Shown: in pieces, positions 15,720-24,527 of the stretch
Numbering within the stretch: the stretch's first letter is position 1
How the letters are laid out: each line of letters begins with the position of its first letter
NCBI RefSeq assembly: GCF_900108095.1
Contig: NZ_FNWL01000001.1
Location: 1,116,001 to 1,180,000 of the forward strand
Length of the DNA: 64,000 nucleotides
Direction of reading: 5' to 3'
Source of the DNA: Natronorubrum sediminis
GTDB lineage: Archaea > Halobacteriota > Halobacteria > Halobacteriales > Natrialbaceae
Translations under genes and position numbers: made by a program
Notes under the pieces: model-generated
Databases searched by the model: none
Told to the model about the DNA's origin: nothing
What the model saw: the letters and a program-made list of their open reading frames with translations, nothing else

Positions 15720-17948
15720 ATGGGAACCGAACCCACAGATCTGCTCGACGACGCTGCTGGGACCGATTCGTCCCGAAGACGCGTGCTCCGAACGGTCGGT
15801 ATGGCGACTGCTGCCGGCCTCGTCGGAACGGGGGCCGGTACGGGTGGAAGTGTCGGGGCGGAACAGCAATCGTGTCCCGGCGGCGACCACCTCGAGTCGC
15901 CGCGTCCCGGCCCCGACGTATTGGACGACGATCCAGTCTTGCCGCCGCAGTTCGAATCGACCGACGAATGGGACGCCGATCCACTGCTCGTCTCCGGGCG
16001 AACGGCCTACGACGGCGGCGAGTTTCTCTCGCAGGGCTGGGCGTTCGACGACCGCGGCCCGGAAGACGAACGTGAGTATCCGGACGAGGATCGGTACGCT
16101 AACAACGCGGCCGACATCCTCGAGATTCGCACGCGGCCGACTGACGACGGCGTCGCCTACCGAATCGCGCTGAACACGATGATCGAACCCGACGCGGCCA
16201 TCGTCGCGATCGGGATCGATACCGGCGGCGACGGCGACACCGACTGGGGGCACAATCTCGGCGACCTCGGCGCGCCGGTCGATCACGTCCTCGCCGTCTG
16301 GGGCACCGGCGCAACCCTCGATGGCGAAGCACTCCCCGACGACGCCTTCTCGGTCGACGTCGATCGAAACCATCTCGAGGTCGAAGTCGATCTCGAGCCA
16401 GGCCGAGAGACGTGGCGTCACTACGCCGTCGCGGGACTGCACGACAGGGACGGTGACTTCCGTCAGGACGACGGATTCCTCGACATCGGTGACGACGATC
16501 CGCCGGTCTACAACGTCGGGTTCCGAACCGTCGAGGACGAACCGCTCGAGGCCGAGGAAGACGACCGTCTCGGGCTGGATATCGACTTACTCGAGGGAAT
16601 CGCGTCCCTTCTCGGCGGGGAGGACGGCTGGCGATCGGCGAACCAGGCCGAAGCGCTCTCCGAACGCGACATCTCCGATCTCGGGGCAGACGTCGATTTC
16701 GGACGGCTGGAAGACGGCGACGTCGACCGCGAGATTCCACAGACGGGCTACCACAACCGGCTCTACGGCTCGCGATACGACCTCGGTGAGGGGATCACCC
16801 TCGACGACGAGATGTATCGAACCCGTGTCCAGCCCTACTCCGTGTACGTACCCGAGAGCTACGAGCCGGGCGAACCGGCGCCGATGCACTTGCTGTTACA
16901 CTCGCTCGGCCAGAACTACAATCAGTACGCGGCGTCGCCGAACAAACTCGCCCAGTTAGGAGCGGAACGCGACGCCATCGTCTTGATGCCCCACGGTCGG
17001 GGCCCGTCGGGCTGGTGGGCGAACGAAGCCGAACTCGATGCCTTCGAGGCGTGGGCCGACCTGACCGCACGATACGACATCGACGTCGATCGAGTGACGA
17101 TCGGCGGCTACTCGATGGGTGGTTTCGGCACCTATCGGCTAGGATCACTGTATCCGGACCTCTTCGCCCGCGGGTTCGCCGTCGTCGGTCCAGCTGACGA
17201 GGATATCCTCGGCGGTCCGACAGACGACCTGATCGGCGACCAGAATGCGATGCGCGTGACGGACAACCTCCGGCACGTTCCGCTGCTCATGTGGGCCGGG
17301 GTGCTCGACGAACTCGTTCCGTACGCTGGTGTTCGGAACTACCGTCGACAACTCGCAGATCACGGCTATCGCCACCGACTCGACTCGTTCCCCGCCGACG
17401 ATCACTTCACCCCGTTCGTCCGCGACGAGTGGGGTCCGGGGCAGGCGTACCTCGGCGATGCGGTGGTCGAACGTCAGCCCGCCCGCGTGACCTACCGAGT
17501 CGCCCCCGAGTTCGGCAACGACGAGTACGACCTCGAGCACGACGGCGTTTACTGGGTCCACGAGATCGAGGTCGCAGACGACGAAGACGACGGGGTGATC
17601 GACGCCATTTCGCTCGTCGACGGCTACGACGAACCCGAAATCGAGGAGTTCGAGGAGGAATCGACCGACCCCGAACTCAACACCCGAGAGGGCATCCACT
17701 GGCGGGATCCACTCGAGCGCCACGAACCCGAGAACGCGATCGAACTCGAGGCCGAAGACGTCACCGCAGCCACCCTATACGTCGACGATGTCGGCGTCGA
17801 TACAACCGAACCGCTCGAAATCCGGGTCGAGACGAGCCACAAGCTGACGCTTACGCTCGAGAGCGGCGCAGGGAACGAAACGCTCGAGTTCGAGACGGGA
17901 GAGTCGAGCCAGTCGGTCGAGTTGTGTGACCGAGGGCCGAATTCATAG
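15720..17948 (+). CDS. Tat-exported alpha/beta-hydrolase with sugar-binding-like module
   Basis: 742 residues. A Tat signal (S-R-R-R-V-L-R, then a hydrophobic Ala/Gly stretch to about residue 47) directs folded export. Residues about 75-260 look like a glucodextranase/DOMON-type beta module (ILEIRTRPTDDG, VAIGIDTGGDGDTDWG). A prolyl-oligopeptidase or esterase-like hydrolase follows, with nucleophile GYSMGGFG (about 463-470), an acid in LDELVPY (about 530) and DDHFTPF (His about 562). The C-terminal 140 residues are beta-rich. The likely substrate is an extracellular ester or polymer. A TTTTTTATTAC box 26 bases upstream supports a leaderless start at 15720. Confidence 0.8.
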   Translation: MGTEPTDLLDDAAGTDSSRRRVLRTVGMATAAGLVGTGAGTGGSVGAEQQSCPGGDHLESPRPGPDVLDDDPVLPPQFESTDEWDADPLLVSGRTAYDGGEFLSQGWAFDDRGPEDEREYPDEDRYANNAADILEIRTRPTDDGVAYRIALNTMIEPDAAIVAIGIDTGGDGDTDWGHNLGDLGAPVDHVLAVWGTGATLDGEALPDDAFSVDVDRNHLEVEVDLEPGRETWRHYAVAGLHDRDGDFRQDDGFLDIGDDDPPVYNVGFRTVEDEPLEAEEDDRLGLDIDLLEGIASLLGGEDGWRSANQAEALSERDISDLGADVDFGRLEDGDVDREIPQTGYHNRLYGSRYDLGEGITLDDEMYRTRVQPYSVYVPESYEPGEPAPMHLLLHSLGQNYNQYAASPNKLAQLGAERDAIVLMPHGRGPSGWWANEAELDAFEAWADLTARYDIDVDRVTIGGYSMGGFGTYRLGSLYPDLFARGFAVVGPADEDILGGPTDDLIGDQNAMRVTDNLRHVPLLMWAGVLDELVPYAGVRNYRRQLADHGYRHRLDSFPADDHFTPFVRDEWGPGQAYLGDAVVERQPARVTYRVAPEFGNDEYDLEHDGVYWVHEIEVADDEDDGVIDAISLVDGYDEPEIEEFEEESTDPELNTREGIHWRDPLERHEPENAIELEAEDVTAATLYVDDVGVDTTEPLEIRVETSHKLTLTLESGAGNETLEFETGESSQSVELCDRGPNS

Positions 17949-18032
17949 CGGAGTCACTAACGCCATCCGAACCGAAGACTGGATTTCAGAGAGTTCGAGG
18001 GAATGAGCGCGGCGAGACTCGAATGAGGTGTA

Positions 18033-19343
18033 TTACTGGTAGGCTTCGAACTCCTGGCCGAAGATCACGAAGTAGGCGACGCCGATCATGCCGATGATCG
18101 AGGCGAGCACGAACGACGTTTCCGGAGCGACGAACTGCCAGAGAAAGCCGCCGAGCGCGCCACTCGGGATGACGATTGCGCCGCGGACGAAGTAGTACGA
18201 GCCGGTGACGCGGCCGCCCGCGCCTCGTTCGGCCGGGCCGACGATGAGCGCCTTGTGGGCGGGCAGTCCGGCGAATCGGAGCCCGGAGAAAGCGAAGAGC
18301 GCGATCAGAACCCAGGCGTTCTCCGGCGCGAAGATGAGCACGATCGGGAAGATGGCGTAGACGAAGAAGCCGAGGCCGACGACGGGCTTGAGACCGGTGT
18401 ACTCGGCGATTTTGGCGGCGGGTGCCATCGTCAACAGCGCGACGAACATCTCGACGCTCAGGAGAACGCCGAAGAACGCGGCGGGCGAGAGGTCGACGGT
18501 CCCGAACACGGGAAGCGAGAGCGTTAGCCCGATCTCCATCACCTGCGTGATCACCAGGATGAAGAAGGCGTACACCATTCCGTTCGCGAAGCGAACGAGC
18601 GCGTCAGCGACCAACAGCGGACGGAGGGCGTCGGGGAGCGCCCGCAGATCGTCGACGATCTGTCCGAATCCTTCGAACGCCGACCCGACGGTGTCCGCCT
18701 CGGCCTCATAGAGGAAGTGCTGGGCGATGGTCCCGAGGATAGCGAAGACGATGGCGATGACGAGCACCCAGAGAAAGCCGGGCATGAGTTCGTCGACCAC
18801 GAGCACGGCGACGATCAGCGGGGCGATCAGGAACGCCGTCCGCCGAAAGGTCTCCGTGCTCGCGAACCCGCGCGCCAATCGACTCGGTTCAGTTGCCTGC
18901 TTGACGATGGCGTAGTGGCCGCCGATCCCGAACGATTTCCAACACTGTGCGAGCAACAGGCCGACGAACACCCAGACCCACGGCTCGAGGACGAACGCGC
19001 CAAGGTCGATCGCTGGAACGTACGCGGAGACGAGCCAGATGACGAAGCCGAACGTCGAGAGAAAGCCGAAGACGGTCAGGGCGTACCTCGAGCCGACGCG
19101 GTCGGAGACGACGCCACCGTAGTAGGGGTAGACCGCGCCGATGACGTTTCCGAGCGTCGCGAACAGGCCGACGACGAATCCGCCCGCCCCCAAATAGACG
19201 AGGTAATCGGGGAGAAACCGGTTCGTCATCTGAAACCCGAGGCTGAACGCGAACATCGCGAGCGAGAGCACCAGTACATCCCGTTTCATGGAGAAAAACT
19301 GGCGAAACGGATCGAGAACGCCGGCGGATTCGCGCGTCGTCAT
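18033..19343 (-). CDS. MFS transporter
   Basis: 436 residues with 12 predicted membrane helices. After helix 2 it has YYGGVVSDRVGSRYALT, the MFS motif A (G-x-x-x-D-R-x-G-x-R). It begins with 18 cytoplasmic residues and ends in a short polar tail. The substrate is unknown. The stop faces the esterase gene convergently, 84 bases apart. A TATTTAC box lies about 27 bases before the ATG at 19343, so it has its own promoter. Confidence 0.88.
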   Translation of the reverse strand: MTTRESAGVLDPFRQFFSMKRDVLVLSLAMFAFSLGFQMTNRFLPDYLVYLGAGGFVVGLFATLGNVIGAVYPYYGGVVSDRVGSRYALTVFGFLSTFGFVIWLVSAYVPAIDLGAFVLEPWVWVFVGLLLAQCWKSFGIGGHYAIVKQATEPSRLARGFASTETFRRTAFLIAPLIVAVLVVDELMPGFLWVLVIAIVFAILGTIAQHFLYEAEADTVGSAFEGFGQIVDDLRALPDALRPLLVADALVRFANGMVYAFFILVITQVMEIGLTLSLPVFGTVDLSPAAFFGVLLSVEMFVALLTMAPAAKIAEYTGLKPVVGLGFFVYAIFPIVLIFAPENAWVLIALFAFSGLRFAGLPAHKALIVGPAERGAGGRVTGSYYFVRGAIVIPSGALGGFLWQFVAPETSFVLASIIGMIGVAYFVIFGQEFEAYQ

Positions 19344-19476
19344 GTTGTAGTAGAAACGATCCCGAGTAAATAGATTTTGCTATACCGTGGATGGGTCGCC
19401 GTTTTCGGGCGTGCTCGCGGGTGAGAGACGGAGTATCGCCAAGTGCGGGCTAGTTCTTCCTCGAGAAAGGAAGCGA

Positions 19477-20886
19477 TTAGAGGATGAAGAACGCGCCTAC
19501 CCCGATCACACCGCCGCCAGCGATGAGGGACGCCGCGTGGACGCCGCGAACGAACAGCCAGTAGGTGACGATCGCCAGTGCGACGGCGAAGAGGTCGAAG
19601 ACGACGTCGGCGACGGGGACCGGGATGCTCGGTTGGTCGACGAGGAACGATTCTTCGGCGAGGATAACCGTCGCACCCAAAATCGCGCCGATGACGGCGG
19701 CGTTGACGGCGATCAGCGCAGTCTGGACGATTTCGTTCTCGCGGATCTTCGCGAAGTACGGGAAGAATCCGATGATGAAGGCGAACGACGGACCGAAGGC
19801 ACCGATCGTAGCCACGAGCGCGCCGATCACGGCGATGGCGACGATACCGCCCGACACGTCGAGCATGAGTTTGTAGCCGACGAACGCCGTGGTCATCACG
19901 ACCGGTCCCGGTGAGAGTTGGCCGATGGCGATCCCGTCGACGAACTCGCGCCCGGTCATCCAGCCGAACTCGCTGACGACGTAGGTCTCGATGAAGGGAA
20001 TCAACACGAGTCCGCCGCCGTAGATGAACGAACCGGTGTAGACCATGAACGCGAACAGCTGTACCCACGGGTTCGCCCAGAGCACGAGCAGGAGTCCCCA
20101 GATTGGGGAGGTTTCGACGGCGCTGCGAACGGCCGGACCGAGGAACTCGAGGAATCGGTCACGAACCAGAAAACCGACTCCGGCGAGGCCACCGACGACG
20201 GCCCACGGCGTCACTCGACGCGCGTTTTGTCTGACCCAGTCGGATCGGTACACGAGGACGCCGACGAGACCGGAGAGAACGAACAGGAGTACCGGATTCG
20301 GGCCGAGTACGGCCTGAACGAGCGTCGTCGCGACGAGCAAGACGACGAGCAGGTAGTCGACGTTCCAGGTGTCCGACCCGACCTCGAGTTCGGCGTCCGT
20401 CCGGCCTTCGTCGAAGGCGCTTCTGGTCATCGAGTAACAGGCCCCCACGATGAGGCCGATCACGACGGGGTTGATGCCGTAGAAGACCGCCTCGACGGCT
20501 GGGACCTGTTGGTAGGCGAAGTAGAGCCACGAGAAGAAGACGACGAGGACGAACGTCGGCAGCATGAAGAAGAAACCGGCGACGAGCGCGCCTTTCGTCC
20601 CGGCGTAGATCCACCCCATGAAGATTCCCAACTGGGTCGACGCCGGGCCCGGCAGCATGTTACAGATGGCGAGTCCCTCCATGAAGACCGACTGGTCGGT
20701 CCACTCCTTGCTGTCCTCGCCGACCAGATCGGCTTCCATCATGGCGATGTGGACCATCGGACCGCCGAAACCGACGATTCCGATGAACAGGTAGTACCGG
20801 GCGATCTCGACCAGTTTGGAAGGTGTCGCCTCGCCAGCGTATCCGGCCGTCGTCGCGTCTGATGTCGTCTCAGCCATCGAATTCAC
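19477..20886 (-). CDS. chrA: chromate efflux transporter ChrA
   Basis: 469 residues made of two homologous chromate-transport domains. The first half has FIGIVGFGGPMVHIAMM and MLPGPASTQLGIFMGW; the second repeats the pattern as GSFIYGGGLVLIPFIE and GQLSPGPVVMTTAFVGY. This is the long-chain ChrA form of the CHR superfamily, exporting chromate (and possibly other oxyanions) across the membrane. The first ATG is used; one four codons in is also possible. It is divergent from a small unknown protein gene, with two AT-rich boxes in the 190-base gap. Confidence 0.9.
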   Translation of the reverse strand: MNSMAETTSDATTAGYAGEATPSKLVEIARYYLFIGIVGFGGPMVHIAMMEADLVGEDSKEWTDQSVFMEGLAICNMLPGPASTQLGIFMGWIYAGTKGALVAGFFFMLPTFVLVVFFSWLYFAYQQVPAVEAVFYGINPVVIGLIVGACYSMTRSAFDEGRTDAELEVGSDTWNVDYLLVVLLVATTLVQAVLGPNPVLLFVLSGLVGVLVYRSDWVRQNARRVTPWAVVGGLAGVGFLVRDRFLEFLGPAVRSAVETSPIWGLLLVLWANPWVQLFAFMVYTGSFIYGGGLVLIPFIETYVVSEFGWMTGREFVDGIAIGQLSPGPVVMTTAFVGYKLMLDVSGGIVAIAVIGALVATIGAFGPSFAFIIGFFPYFAKIRENEIVQTALIAVNAAVIGAILGATVILAEESFLVDQPSIPVPVADVVFDLFAVALAIVTYWLFVRGVHAASLIAGGGVIGVGAFFIL

Positions 20887-21075
20887 GTCCGTTGCTGCCG
20901 GGATGCTCCCGACGGGGTACTCTCAGCGCGGGGGAAATACTCATCCGCCCTGGGATGTCATACCCTTCCATGAAGCGTCATCAGACCGGTAGAGTAAATA
21001 TATTTCTCTCATCAGTATATTTTGAGAGATGTACGGTGATCGCTCGGCTTCGAGCGAATGTGCAGTGAGGCCACG

Positions 21076-21666
21076 ATGAACGAACGAAAGAACGCGATGT
21101 TGACGACCGAGGATCGGCGGTGGCTCACCGGAGAGAAAGCGTACACCGGTGAACACGCGAAGCAGCAGCGATACCAGCGTCGCCGGGACATTCGAAAGCG
21201 GGTGTACAATACGATACTCGACTTCTCGATCCTCTTCGAGCACCTCGAGGAGGCAGAGCGACAGAAGCTGTTCGAACAGTTAGCGGAGACGGACGGCGAC
21301 GAACGAAACGACGAGCGCCGCGACGACGAGTTCACGAACGGACTGCGGGATGCGCTCGCCTTCGTGTTATACAACACGGGGCTGACGGAGTCGATGCTCG
21401 AGGAAGACGCGGCGCACGCCGAATCGCTGGCAGAACGGTTGCTGCGGGATGCCGTCTACGAGAGTGGCAAACGAGACGAGATCCTCGTCGAGGACGTCGC
21501 GCTCGAGGTCGACGCGACACCGGGGCCGATTGCGGCGGTTGTGAAGGACCTGAAAGCGGGCAATGACGTTTCCCCGGCAGGGTTGCGACTCCTCATGGAG
21601 AGTGACAGGGTCGACACTGCCGAGGTGCAAGCGTGTATCACGGAGTTGGTGTTCGATGACGAGTGA
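21076..21666 (+). CDS. conserved haloarchaeal protein, all-alpha, unknown
   Basis: 196 residues, highly charged and predicted mostly helical. It opens with TTEDRRWLTGEKAYTGEHAK and a basic QQRYQRRRDIRKRVYN patch, suggesting nucleic-acid contact at the N-terminus, then becomes acidic. I have seen similar N-termini in haloarchaeal proteins without a known role. The ATG at 21076 is chosen over one 18 bases upstream because the conserved-looking text begins there. Upstream, AT-rich boxes (TAAATATATT at 20996 and GTATATTTTG at 21015) probably serve this gene and chrA. Confidence 0.65.
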   Translation: MNERKNAMLTTEDRRWLTGEKAYTGEHAKQQRYQRRRDIRKRVYNTILDFSILFEHLEEAERQKLFEQLAETDGDERNDERRDDEFTNGLRDALAFVLYNTGLTESMLEEDAAHAESLAERLLRDAVYESGKRDEILVEDVALEVDATPGPIAAVVKDLKAGNDVSPAGLRLLMESDRVDTAEVQACITELVFDDE

Positions 21667-21735
21667 GAAAATTCGACGCCGAACGGACGAACGAGCGCAC
21701 GGACTGAGTGCAAATCAGCCACCGGAGGATCCACG

Positions 21736-22227
21736 ATGAGTATTACGACGGAGTCGGACATGTTCGAGCGGGAATTGCAGAAGCTCTACCACGCGGAGAT
21801 CGAAATTCTCGACCTCAACGGCGATTTAGCCGAGGCCGCGGCGAGTAGGGAGGTCGAAGCGCTGTTCGCCGGCCACCGCGAGGACACGGTGACGCAGGTC
21901 ACTCGAATCGAGGAGATCTTCGAACTCCTCGACGAGGACCCGACGGAGCGGGGCAGTCCAATTATGGAGGGGCTGCTCGCGGAAAAGGACGAATTCGTTC
22001 ACGAAGTGGAACCCGACGATCTTCGTGACCTCGACGCCATCGGGATCGGAACGATCAACGAACGTATCGAGATTACCCTCCTCGATCGGTTGCTCCTCTT
22101 AGCGGAGAATCTCGAGGCACCCCAGCAAGTCGTCGACCGGCTCGAGAAGAATCGAAGCGAAGCCGAGGCCGCTCTCGAGAAGATGCAAGCGTTTCTCGAG
22201 GAGAGACGAGCGTCTCGAGCGGAGTAG
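21736..22227 (+). CDS. DUF892 (YciE/YciF) ferritin-like protein
   Basis: 163 residues forming a four-helix bundle pattern: FERELQKLYHAEIEILDLN, then FAGHREDTVTQVTRIEEIFELL, GTINERIEITLLDRLLLLAE and a last acidic helix. The E-x-x-H and E-x-x-H-type pairs in helices 1 and 2 (LYHAE, AGHRED) match the DUF892 iron-binding bundle. These proteins are linked to stress response. It is 69 bases after the unknown 21076 gene on the same strand, and convergent with superoxide dismutase. Confidence 0.82.
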   Translation: MSITTESDMFERELQKLYHAEIEILDLNGDLAEAAASREVEALFAGHREDTVTQVTRIEEIFELLDEDPTERGSPIMEGLLAEKDEFVHEVEPDDLRDLDAIGIGTINERIEITLLDRLLLLAENLEAPQQVVDRLEKNRSEAEAALEKMQAFLEERRASRAE

Positions 22228-22296
22228 TCGGCGCGTTCGGTTCCGACGGGAAGGTGCGACGAAACAGGTGGGTCGAAGGACACCGGCACCCCGACG

Positions 22297-23121
22297 TTAC
22301 ACTGAGTTGGGCAGACTCGAGGACGGACTCCGCTCGTCCTGTTGACCTTGATCGTCCTCGTCGGATTGGCCGCGTTGGGCACAGGCCGCCTCGTAGCGTT
22401 CGGCGACGTCGTCCCAGTCGACGACGTTCCACCACTCGTCGATGTACGCATCGCGTTCGTTCTGATACTGGAGGTAGTAGGCGTGCTCCCAAACGTCGAG
22501 GGTCAACAACGGCGTCGAATCCTGATGGGCGAGGAGGTGTTGGCTCTCGACTTGACCGATTATCAACTCGTCAGCGAGGGGTTCGTAGAACAACATCGCC
22601 CAGCCGACGGATTCGACGTCCGCCGCGGTCTGAGTGAACTCGTTTCGAAACGCCTCGAACGACCCGAACGACCGGTCGATCGCATCCGCGAGGGTACCCG
22701 TCGGCTCGCCGCCGCCGTCGGGTGCCATATTCTCCCAGAAGATCGCGTGATTGACGTGTCCCGAGAGGTTGAACGCCAGATCGCGTTTGACGGCTTTGAT
22801 CCCCTCAAAATCGTCGGCCTCGCGCATCTCCTCGAGTTCCTCGAGCGCGTCGTTCGCGCCGTCGACGTAGGCCTGGTGGTGCCCCGAGTGGTGAAGTTCC
22901 ATGATCTCTCGGTCGATGTGCGGTTCGAGCGCGTCGTACTCGTAGGGAAGGTCCGGTAGGTCGTAGCTCATAGGGAGTGGATCGTCGTTCGCGTCGGGTT
23001 CGTCGTTTGCAGCCGTCGGAAGGGCGGTACTCGCGAGCGCGGCGACGCCCGCCGTGAGGCCGACTGACTCGAGAAACGCCCGGCGGTCGGTCGGAAACGC
23101 TGCGTCGTCATCGTTCGGCAT
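22297..23121 (-). CDS. sod: Fe/Mn superoxide dismutase with Tat signal
   Basis: 274 residues. After residue 50 it is a standard iron/manganese dismutase: metal ligand His in ELHHSGHHQAYV (about 76-86), His in GHVNHAIFWENM, and the D-V-W-E-H-A-Y-Y signature carrying Asp and His ligands. The first 40 residues carry D-R-R-A-F-L-E-S-V followed by an Ala-rich hydrophobic stretch, a Tat signal; usual haloarchaeal dismutases lack it. The enzyme would act outside the membrane against exogenous superoxide. A Ser/Gln/Asp-rich tail of about 25 residues extends the C-terminus. An internal Met51 could give a cytosolic form. Confidence 0.88.
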   Translation of the reverse strand: MPNDDDAAFPTDRRAFLESVGLTAGVAALASTALPTAANDEPDANDDPLPMSYDLPDLPYEYDALEPHIDREIMELHHSGHHQAYVDGANDALEELEEMREADDFEGIKAVKRDLAFNLSGHVNHAIFWENMAPDGGGEPTGTLADAIDRSFGSFEAFRNEFTQTAADVESVGWAMLFYEPLADELIIGQVESQHLLAHQDSTPLLTLDVWEHAYYLQYQNERDAYIDEWWNVVDWDDVAERYEAACAQRGQSDEDDQGQQDERSPSSSLPNSV

Positions 23122-23180
23122 TCACGACTGTCCTACCAGCGGACCTTTGTTCAACGCGGCGCGCTCACACGCAAGCCATT

Positions 23181-23300
23181 GTTGACATCCTCCCCGCCCT
23201 AAAGGGCGAGGATTCCCGAGCGTTGGGATATTACGGTTCGCAATCCGCCTGTTCGCCCGGTGCGAAACGCCCCGAGGTTTGATTGAACAAGTAGGCTACT
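23181..23300 (-). ncRNA. candidate TnpB guide RNA (omega/reRNA) region
   Basis: In TnpB systems the guide RNA overlaps the 3' end of tnpB and runs through the right end, its guide being the flanking DNA. Here the 3' part of tnpB, the hairpin CGCCCT-AA-AGGGCG and the outer GGATGTCAA would be the scaffold; the guide would begin near 23180 and continue toward lower coordinates (minus strand, CAATGGCTTGCGTG...). Extent is inferred from known systems. Confidence 0.35.
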
Positions 23301-24499
23301 GGCCGTGCCAAACGACCGTTACTCATATCCCCCATAGGAGGATTCTGAGTTATCTTTCTCCGGATATTCACCGCACCATTCACGTCCGCGTTCATCGTCA
23401 CACCACACGGCTCACACACGTACAACCCACGCTCCACACGATTCGCATCACGCTTCCGTCCACAACACGAACACGTCTTCGACGTATCTTGCTCCGACTT
23501 CCGGTCAACGAGTATACCGTGTTCTTCTGCCTTGTATTCGAGCAACGTGGTGAATCGGTCGAACTCCCATCCGTGGAGTTTCTTGTTCCCACGCTTCCCC
23601 CAATTTCGAGACTCGCCGTTTTCGTCCTCTCGAATCCTGCTCAAGTCACCGATAGCGATGCGACCGACCTCGTGGTCGATACACTGCTCAACGACGTGTT
23701 TGGCAAGTGCGTGGAGGAAGTGATTTTTCCGCCGAGACAATTTCTGACGAGCGCGAAGCGCACGTTTGGAGGGGCCGTTCTCTCCTTCGGTATCGTACTC
23801 GTCGCGGGTGAAGTAGTGCTTGTCTTGCTTCAGTACGTTCCCCGGATACAACTCAGCGTCACCATCATCGTAAGCGATGGCGAGGTAGTTCTTGATTCCG
23901 AGGTCGATGCCAGCGGTGTTGTCGCCGGGGGCGTCCTCGGTGAGGATTTCGACCTTGCAGACGAGGTGGAGTTCCCAACGGTCGCCGTTCCACACGGCTC
24001 TGACTTGTTGGATATTCTTCACGACCACATCGGGTCGCGTCTCGTATTTTACGAGGATGAAATCTGAGCGGTGGTTCTTCAGGTTGAATCCCTTGCTCAG
24101 ACGGAGTTTGTTGTGTTTGGAATCGTGTTTGATACCGTTTTGTTTCCACGTTACAGTGGAGCGTGGGTGTTTGTCGCCATGTTTGCGGTATCCGGGTGGA
24201 TTCGCGTCTGTGTCGCCTTTTTCACGCTTTTTGAACCAACCGTTGAACGACTCAGCAAGCTCTTCTAGAACTCGCTGACTTGACTGAGAATGTAGGTCAC
24301 TGTATCGTTCGTGGTCTTTTAATTCGCGCTTGAGGTCGGCTTCAGAGGGAATCTCTCCGGTTTCATCCCATTCTTGTTGGGTGTGGTAGCGGGCGACGTT
24401 CCACAGTTTGGATGCTGAGTGTCCGCAGTCATCGAGGTCGTCACTCACTTGGGAGTGGTTGACGATTTTCGCTCGATATGTGCGGGTTGTCTCCAGCAT
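23231..24499 (-). CDS. tnpB: TnpB RNA-guided nuclease
   Basis: 422 residues from the ATG at 24499 (MLETTRTYRAKI); an upstream in-frame Met at 24571 lies in non-coding-looking AT-rich DNA. Visible are the helical N-terminal region, RuvC-I with Asp199 in GIDLGIKN, the zinc finger (C343, C346, C362, C365) and RuvC-III with Asp372 in NADVNGAVNI. The RuvC-II position, usually Glu in a hydrophobic-E-D-L motif, is Gly284 (IAIGDLSRI). It is either a rearranged active site or weak/inactive. Less acidic and with more AT-rich codons than neighbours, as expected for a mobile gene. Confidence 0.9.
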   Translation of the reverse strand: MLETTRTYRAKIVNHSQVSDDLDDCGHSASKLWNVARYHTQQEWDETGEIPSEADLKRELKDHERYSDLHSQSSQRVLEELAESFNGWFKKREKGDTDANPPGYRKHGDKHPRSTVTWKQNGIKHDSKHNKLRLSKGFNLKNHRSDFILVKYETRPDVVVKNIQQVRAVWNGDRWELHLVCKVEILTEDAPGDNTAGIDLGIKNYLAIAYDDGDAELYPGNVLKQDKHYFTRDEYDTEGENGPSKRALRARQKLSRRKNHFLHALAKHVVEQCIDHEVGRIAIGDLSRIREDENGESRNWGKRGNKKLHGWEFDRFTTLLEYKAEEHGILVDRKSEQDTSKTCSCCGRKRDANRVERGLYVCEPCGVTMNADVNGAVNIRRKITQNPPMGDMSNGRLARPVAYLFNQTSGRFAPGEQADCEP

Positions 24500-24507
24500 C
24501 TGACTGT

Positions 24508-24527
24508 GTTCATAAGTACTTATGAAC
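24508..24527. promoter_or_regulatory. 20-bp perfect palindrome before tnpB
   Basis: GTTCATAAGTACTTATGAAC reads the same on both strands and ends 8 bases before the tnpB start codon; a TATA-like TTAAATATAG lies about 15 bases further upstream. It could be an operator on tnpB expression or a left-end structure. No neighbour obviously encodes its binder. Confidence 0.5.

Noticed and set aside
22971-23121. Starting superoxide dismutase at the internal Met51
   Set aside because: The upstream codons encode a well-formed Tat signal in frame and no AT-rich box stands before Met51. Kept only as an alternative.
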